Of a stretch of DNA of 64,000 nt, positions 60,501 through 64,000 are shown in pieces. A program made the position numbers and the translations under genes. The DNA is taken from assembly GCF_001264245.1 (NCBI RefSeq), contig NZ_CP011339.1, forward strand, positions 4,464,001-4,528,000. The letters are read 5' to 3'. How positions within the stretch are numbered: position 1 is the stretch's first letter; every line of letters begins with the position of its first letter. The DNA is from Microcystis panniformis FACHB-1757. GTDB taxonomy: Bacteria > Cyanobacteriota > Cyanobacteriia > Cyanobacteriales > Microcystaceae. Below the pieces are notes generated by a model. That model did no database searches. It was given only the letters and a program-made list of their open reading frames with translations, and was not told the DNA's origin.

Positions 60501-61386
60501 GGACAAATTAGGCGAATTTCTGACAAAAGTTCTGGAAGCGCCCGAGATTGCCCTGCAACTCCACAGCACTGCCCAATCTATTAATCAGCGTTGTCTCCAG
60601 TCTAATCTCTGGGGTGATCGTTCTGCCGCCTTAGCTTGGGCCTATTCTTTAATCGGAGAATTGGGTTGTTACGCCGCTTTAGTAGCAACAACGGCGAAAA
60701 TGTCCCAAATTCACCCCGGGGAAAAGTACAGTCATGCCCTAGCTTGGAGTCAATTGCAGTTTGATTTATCTGTGCAGAAAGCTCTCCGGGGAACACCCGA
60801 AGAAAACTTTGCTTCTTCGGTGGCAACTATCCGCGATCGTATCCTCGATTATACTCAATCTATTGATGATATCGAACAACGTCTAGAGGGTTCCGATTAT
60901 CAACTCGACGAGTTATTGACGTTGGAACCAGAAGCTAAACAGACTCATCCTCAAGCTGAAACTTCTCTGGTCGAAATTGCTAGTCAACCGCGGCAAGACC
61001 GAGTAAATAGCCCCTCTAGTCCGAAAAAGTCCCTTCTTAGCCAACAAACTCCCGAAAAGGTGGAAATGTGGTTAAGTAATTGGTTACACCAGAAATTAAA
61101 GGTCAATCCAGCCACTATCCAAACCAGCCAGTCTTTTGCTGATTTTGGCTTAGATTCAATTTTTGCCGTGGAATTAGCCCAAGATCTGGCCGATTGGTCG
61201 GGAATCCCCGTCGAAGCCACCATTGTTTGGAATTATCCCACTATTGATAGTTTGGCAGAATATTTAGCTAACCAGATTAATCAAAGCAATACTGGGGCTG
61301 AATCGGCAAATAATCGAGAAAAAAGCGAAATTTTAGCAGTTTTACCCCAAATATCCGAAGAAGAAATCTCTGCCTTCTTTAGTTAA
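57577..61386 (+). CDS. Fused fatty acyl-AMP ligase / acyl-CoA dehydrogenase / acyl carrier protein
   Basis: A 1269-residue PKS-starter protein. FAAL domain (about 15-575): YTSGSTGTPKG at 173-183, motif YRTGDLGF-type LRTGDLGFIHQGQLYITGR, and the C-terminal SSGKIQRHACRQQ. Acyl-CoA dehydrogenase domain (about 600-985): SSFGMTEPEAGANIG, KRWNGSAWAG, and catalytic Glu958 in IGEGPNESL aligned to the usual base. A linker rich in Gln/Pro/Ser leads to an acyl carrier protein (about 1155-1235) whose phosphopantetheine Ser1194 lies in FGLDSIF. It should adenylate a fatty acid, load the ACP, and oxidise the tethered acyl chain to the 2,3-enoyl form, then pass it to the PKS. Strong Shine-Dalgarno AAGGAG at 57564. 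Confidence 0.9.
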   Translation: MALCLDTKLNLSEISSLVDIIRYRAQYQPQKTAYTFLVDGETEEKRLTYGELFLEAQAIANSLQSILLPGERVLLAYPSGLEFITGFFGCLLAGVVAIPVNLPKKNQKMARLTSILNNSQASLLLSTQSELDQLKRQLDRDIPFLATDSLIGKSLAEDHPTQIKPETLAFLQYTSGSTGTPKGVMVNHENLLNNLRDIASGILDLDGEQDEKSVMVTWLPTFHDMGLIYGILLPFYRGFPCYLMSPVSFLQRPFGWLNAISKYRATHTAAPNFAYKRCLDKIKEEQLTDLDLSSWKVAINGAETVRIEILSEFARKFAPCGFEFAAFCPGYGLAEATLKVAAVRKNQVPQICWVEKAALNRHQIVFTEKSPNSQSLVSCGQTEIDTEIAIVNPETCQRCPSQQVGEIWVKGKTVAQGYWQHPEATEKTFQAVIADTGQGFYLRTGDLGFIHQGQLYITGRLKDLMIIRGGNYYPQDIEQTVEQCYPDFCPSGTAAFTVEIEAEEKLVLVQEVERTAIRRFNQQKALEAVRRAVFQEHELQVYDIAFIKPASLSKTSSGKIQRHACRQQYLNQQLPLISSPMPTLTPPLSSHQADPTTASQEKTEQILTWLRDYAKTRINSHLIDDRRCVPPYIVMDFGNQGLMGMQIPEEYGGIALNNRNFLQVMEQLAAIDLTLATMVSLNNSLGIRPLLNYGTISLKQELLPLLATGRQLSSFGMTEPEAGANIGAISTVAVPDGRDKWRIRGLKRWNGSAWAGMINVFVRLLDSEEPGNNGLTGFLVRQGTPGLRLGPESLTMGLRGIMQNAIYFEDVLVTKEQLLGELGNGTEPADDALLYARLGIGMMGVGGMKRCLQLMLRYASRRSIATGKLLESPITLARFDHLTGATVALSSLLKCITTALDQKVAVPREMAVIAKITGADYLWEAADSLVQMLGGRGYMETNLAPQILRDARVLRIGEGPNESLKIFLGKSITHTDKLGEFLTKVLEAPEIALQLHSTAQSINQRCLQSNLWGDRSAALAWAYSLIGELGCYAALVATTAKMSQIHPGEKYSHALAWSQLQFDLSVQKALRGTPEENFASSVATIRDRILDYTQSIDDIEQRLEGSDYQLDELLTLEPEAKQTHPQAETSLVEIASQPRQDRVNSPSSPKKSLLSQQTPEKVEMWLSNWLHQKLKVNPATIQTSQSFADFGLDSIFAVELAQDLADWSGIPVEATIVWNYPTIDSLAEYLANQINQSNTGAESANNREKSEILAVLPQISEEEISAFFS

Positions 61387-61391
61387 TCGCT

Positions 61392-61434
61392 GGTGGGGAT
61401 AGGATAGCTAATTTCCCTTGACCTATCCCCCACC
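61392..61434 (+). terminator. Long hairpin between loading protein and PKS
   Basis: GGTGGGGATAGG (61392-61403) pairs with CCTATCCCCCACC (61422-61434), 12 bp with one bulged base. No U run follows on the plus strand, so it may be an attenuator, processing site or weak terminator rather than a full stop. Confidence 0.4.
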
Positions 61435-61581
61435 TCGGAGTCACGGGGACAATTGTGACTATGCCACTAAATTTTCCCATCCCGACAGTATCAAGGTTTT
61501 TCCTGCTTATCCGTGACTTTTTCCCAAGCATAACCTGAGATGAAAGTGACGTGACATAACAAGACAAGAGTTGTTAGGAAG

Positions 61582-64000
61582 ATGAATCAACAAAAACAAG
61601 CTTTTTTAGAACAATACAAACACCTCGATGCAATGGTCAAAGCGCAAACCGAACCCATCGCTATTGTGGGTATGGGCTGTCGTTTTCCCGCAGGAGTCAA
61701 TGATTCCGCAAGTTATTGGCAGTTATTGGTTAATGGCATCGATGCAGTAACAGAAATTCCCCTAGAACGTTGGAATATTGCCGATTATTATCACCAAGAT
61801 GCCGATGTTCCGGGGAAAATGTATAGTCGGGAAGGGGCATTTTTAGACAAAGTTGACGAATTTGACCCAGCTTTCTTCGGCATCTCACCCCGGGAAGCCG
61901 CCGCCATGGATCCGCAACAACGGTTACTGTTAGAAGTCTGTTGGGAATCCCTAGAAAATGCGGCTATTGCGCCAGAAAGTTTGATTAATAGTCAAACTGG
62001 CGTATTTATGGGCATTTGTCGCGATGATTATGCCCAATTGTGTTTTCATCAAGGCGTAGTCAATCACATTGATGCTTACAACAGTTTAGGAAACAGTCGC
62101 GCTATTGCCGTCGGCAGAATCTCTTATCTATTTGGGTTTCACGGTCCGACTCTGCAAATTGATACGGCCTGTTCCTCCTCCCTCTTGGCAGTACATTTGG
62201 CCTGTCAAAGTCTGCGCGGCCAAGAATGTAATCTCGCTTTAGCGGGGGGTGTGAATCTGATGTTAACCCCGGCCACTGCGATTAGTAATTGTAAATTAAA
62301 AGCCGTTTCTCCCCAGGGTCGCAGTAAAACCTTTGATGCTTCGGCCGATGGTTATGGTCGGGGCGAAGGTTGCGGTGTCGTGGTCTTAAAACGTCTCAGT
62401 GATGCTCTCCGAGATGGCAATCTTATTTTCGCCCAAATTCGCGGTTCGGCTGTCAATCACGATGGAAAAAGTAATGGCTTAACCGCCCCCAATGGTCAGG
62501 CACAGGAAGCTTTACTCAGACAAGCCCTCGAAAGAGCGAAAATTCAACCTAAAGATCTGCAATACGTCGAAGTTCACGGTACAGGTTCATCTTTAGGAGA
62601 TCCCATCGAGGTTTTATCCTTAGGGAAAATTTATGGCCGGGGTCATAGCCAAGATAATCCCCTGATTTTGGGAACCGGGAAAACTAATATGGGGCATCTG
62701 GAAGGAGCTGCGGGGATTGCGGCGTTAATTAAGACAGTTTTACAGCTACAAAATCAGCAAATCACCCCTAATCTTCATTTTAAGAACCCTAATCCCTATA
62801 TTCCCTGGGAAAAACTGCCAGTCAAAATCCCCACCACTCTTACCCCCTGGTTGGTCAGAGAAGGAGTCCGACGGGCTGGAGTGAGCGCTTTCGGGATGAG
62901 TGGCACTAACGTCCATTTAATCGTTGAGGAAAGCAATTTTGAGCGGCTTGGTGACGAAAAACCTCATTTAGAACGTCCTTGTCATTTAATTACCCTTTCG
63001 GCGAAAAGTGAGCCGGCCTTACGCGAATTAGCTCAACGCTACTACGATTTTTTCGGTCAAAATTCCCAGACGGTCATGGCAAATGTGGCCTATACCGCTA
63101 ATACTGGGCGATCGCATTTTGAGCATCGTTTAGCTATTCCCTTTCTGGCTCAAAAACAGCTTGAGCAAGCTTTAAAAGACTTTATTAGGGGTGAAAATCG
63201 CTTTTCAGGTCAAAAAAGTCTTTTAACCTCGAAAAAAGCCCCTAAACTGGCTTTTATGTGTACGGGAGAGGGTTCACAATATCCCGGAATGGCTAGGGAA
63301 CTCTACGAAACGCAACCGACTTTTCGCCAAACTTTAGAGAAATGTGACGAAATTTTACGGAGCCATGGGGTGAAATCCTTACTGCAAGTGTTATATGGGG
63401 ACGAAAAAACCAGTCAGTTGATTAATCAGACTTTTTACAGTCAAATTACCCTATTTTCTCTGGAATATGCCCTCGCCCAACTCTGGTTATCTTGGGGAGT
63501 GAAACCCGATGCTCTCATCGGTCATAGTTTAGGGGAATATGTGGCCGCTTGTTTAGCGGGAGTCTTTAGCTTAGAAGACGGTTTGAAGTTAATTGCCCAT
63601 CGGGGACGCTTAATGCAGACATTACCGAAAAACGGCATAATGGCGGCAATTTTTACCGATTCCGACAGCGTGACCAATCATCTCAGGAAGATTAGGGGCA
63701 TCTGTACCATTGCTGCGGTCAATAGTCGAGAAAATACGGTCATTTCTGGTGAAACTGAGGCTATTAACCATTTAATCGCTAACTTTAATCAGAGAGGCAT
63801 TGAAAGTCAGACTTTAGCGGTTTCCCATGCTTTCCATTCTCCCTTAATGACGGGTATGGTGGGGGAATTTGCCAAGATTGCCGAAACTATCACCTATAAT
63901 TCCCCGCGTCTCCCCCTTATTTCTAACCTGACTGGGGATGTTATCGATGCAGAGATAGCAACTTCCCAATATTGGGTTAATCATCTACTGTCTCCCGTAG
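61582..64000 (+). CDS. Type I modular polyketide synthase, KS-AT..., truncated at window edge
   Basis: Open from ATG at 61582 to the window end (806 codons read). A short docking-like helix (residues 1-20) precedes the ketosynthase: nucleophile Cys197 in DTACSSSLLA, His in VEVHGTGS and His in TNMGHLEGAAGI. After a linker the acyltransferase starts at about 545 (MCTGEGSQYPGM), with nucleophile Ser649 in GHSLGEYVAAC and HAFHSPLM, the malonyl-CoA-type signature. All visible catalytic residues are present. Reductive domains and ACP should follow beyond 64000. It receives the acyl chain from the FAAL-ACAD-ACP protein, 195 bases upstream. I recall a Microcystis cluster pairing type I with type III PKS; whether this is that cluster cannot be told here. 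Confidence 0.93.
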   Translation, partial: MNQQKQAFLEQYKHLDAMVKAQTEPIAIVGMGCRFPAGVNDSASYWQLLVNGIDAVTEIPLERWNIADYYHQDADVPGKMYSREGAFLDKVDEFDPAFFGISPREAAAMDPQQRLLLEVCWESLENAAIAPESLINSQTGVFMGICRDDYAQLCFHQGVVNHIDAYNSLGNSRAIAVGRISYLFGFHGPTLQIDTACSSSLLAVHLACQSLRGQECNLALAGGVNLMLTPATAISNCKLKAVSPQGRSKTFDASADGYGRGEGCGVVVLKRLSDALRDGNLIFAQIRGSAVNHDGKSNGLTAPNGQAQEALLRQALERAKIQPKDLQYVEVHGTGSSLGDPIEVLSLGKIYGRGHSQDNPLILGTGKTNMGHLEGAAGIAALIKTVLQLQNQQITPNLHFKNPNPYIPWEKLPVKIPTTLTPWLVREGVRRAGVSAFGMSGTNVHLIVEESNFERLGDEKPHLERPCHLITLSAKSEPALRELAQRYYDFFGQNSQTVMANVAYTANTGRSHFEHRLAIPFLAQKQLEQALKDFIRGENRFSGQKSLLTSKKAPKLAFMCTGEGSQYPGMARELYETQPTFRQTLEKCDEILRSHGVKSLLQVLYGDEKTSQLINQTFYSQITLFSLEYALAQLWLSWGVKPDALIGHSLGEYVAACLAGVFSLEDGLKLIAHRGRLMQTLPKNGIMAAIFTDSDSVTNHLRKIRGICTIAAVNSRENTVISGETEAINHLIANFNQRGIESQTLAVSHAFHSPLMTGMVGEFAKIAETITYNSPRLPLISNLTGDVIDAEIATSQYWVNHLLSPV

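Noticed and set aside
61379..61567. Antisense 62-codon frame between the FAAL fusion and the PKS
   Set aside because: Lies over a hairpin and intergenic sequence, no ribosome binding site, no similarity recognised.

Overview
The window looks like the chromosome of a bloom-forming, non-filamentous cyanobacterium, most likely Microcystis or a close relative. Reasons: a phycocyanobilin lyase subunit (cpcE), a Ycf66-family protein, an SLH-domain porin, a PerR/FurC-like regulator, several families found almost only in cyanobacteria (DUF1997, DUF3685, DUF1816, DUF29, Uma2), HIP1 octamers (GCGATCGC, e.g. 572, 899, 1197, 5323), modest GC, and very heavy loading with heptamer tandem repeats and short non-coding mobile elements. 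The species name is inference.

Layout. 1-5070: DUF29 protein, cpcE, pyruvate kinase, outer-membrane porin. 5070-12540: a repeat-rich gap, a Ycf66/TolB-like lipoprotein operon, a patatin phospholipase, glgC and a divergent collagen-like secreted protein. 12540-29600: mostly housekeeping genes (dusA, DUF362, Rieske protein, hyuB, tsaD, truB, hisC, ispG, lysS) separated by MITE-like elements, plus a response-regulator pseudogene with two in-frame amber codons. 29590-40330: PerR-like regulator, a PEP-CTERM protein interrupted by an amber codon inside a perfect hairpin, an OmpR-type regulator, recN, twin Uma2 nucleases, an FAD oxidoreductase, then a 1-kb gap with two identical 139-bp elements. 40330-50640: cysS, an orphan osmoprotectant permease-binding protein fusion, CHAD protein, fused pyrF-pyrE, and a minus-strand run carA / STAS / mini-RNase III / rlmB. 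50640-55870: tnpB debris, then two convergent AAA-type (AAA_35-like) ATPases, one fused through a membrane segment to a periplasmic ligand-binding module. 55866-64000: start of a biosynthetic cluster: an extradiol ring-cleavage dioxygenase with a complete active site, a nitroreductase, a fused fatty acyl-AMP ligase/acyl-CoA dehydrogenase/acyl carrier protein, and a type I polyketide synthase (KS-AT...) that runs off the right edge.

Two places deserve most attention. The right-hand cluster should activate a fatty acid, introduce an alpha,beta double bond while it is tethered to a carrier protein, and extend it on a PKS; the presence of a catechol-cleaving enzyme suggests an aromatic intermediate that is oxidatively opened. 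Next to it, the ATPase/membrane/ligand-binding fusion looks like a one-protein sensor in which an extracytoplasmic ligand could control a cytoplasmic STAND-like NTPase.

Between genes the window is a museum of small mobile DNA: at least five families of 95-185 bp elements, three of which share TAAGTAG outer ends, one insertion with an 8-bp target duplication, one that supplies the last codons of a gene, and one flanked by 25-bp direct repeats. No tRNA, rRNA or CRISPR array was seen.
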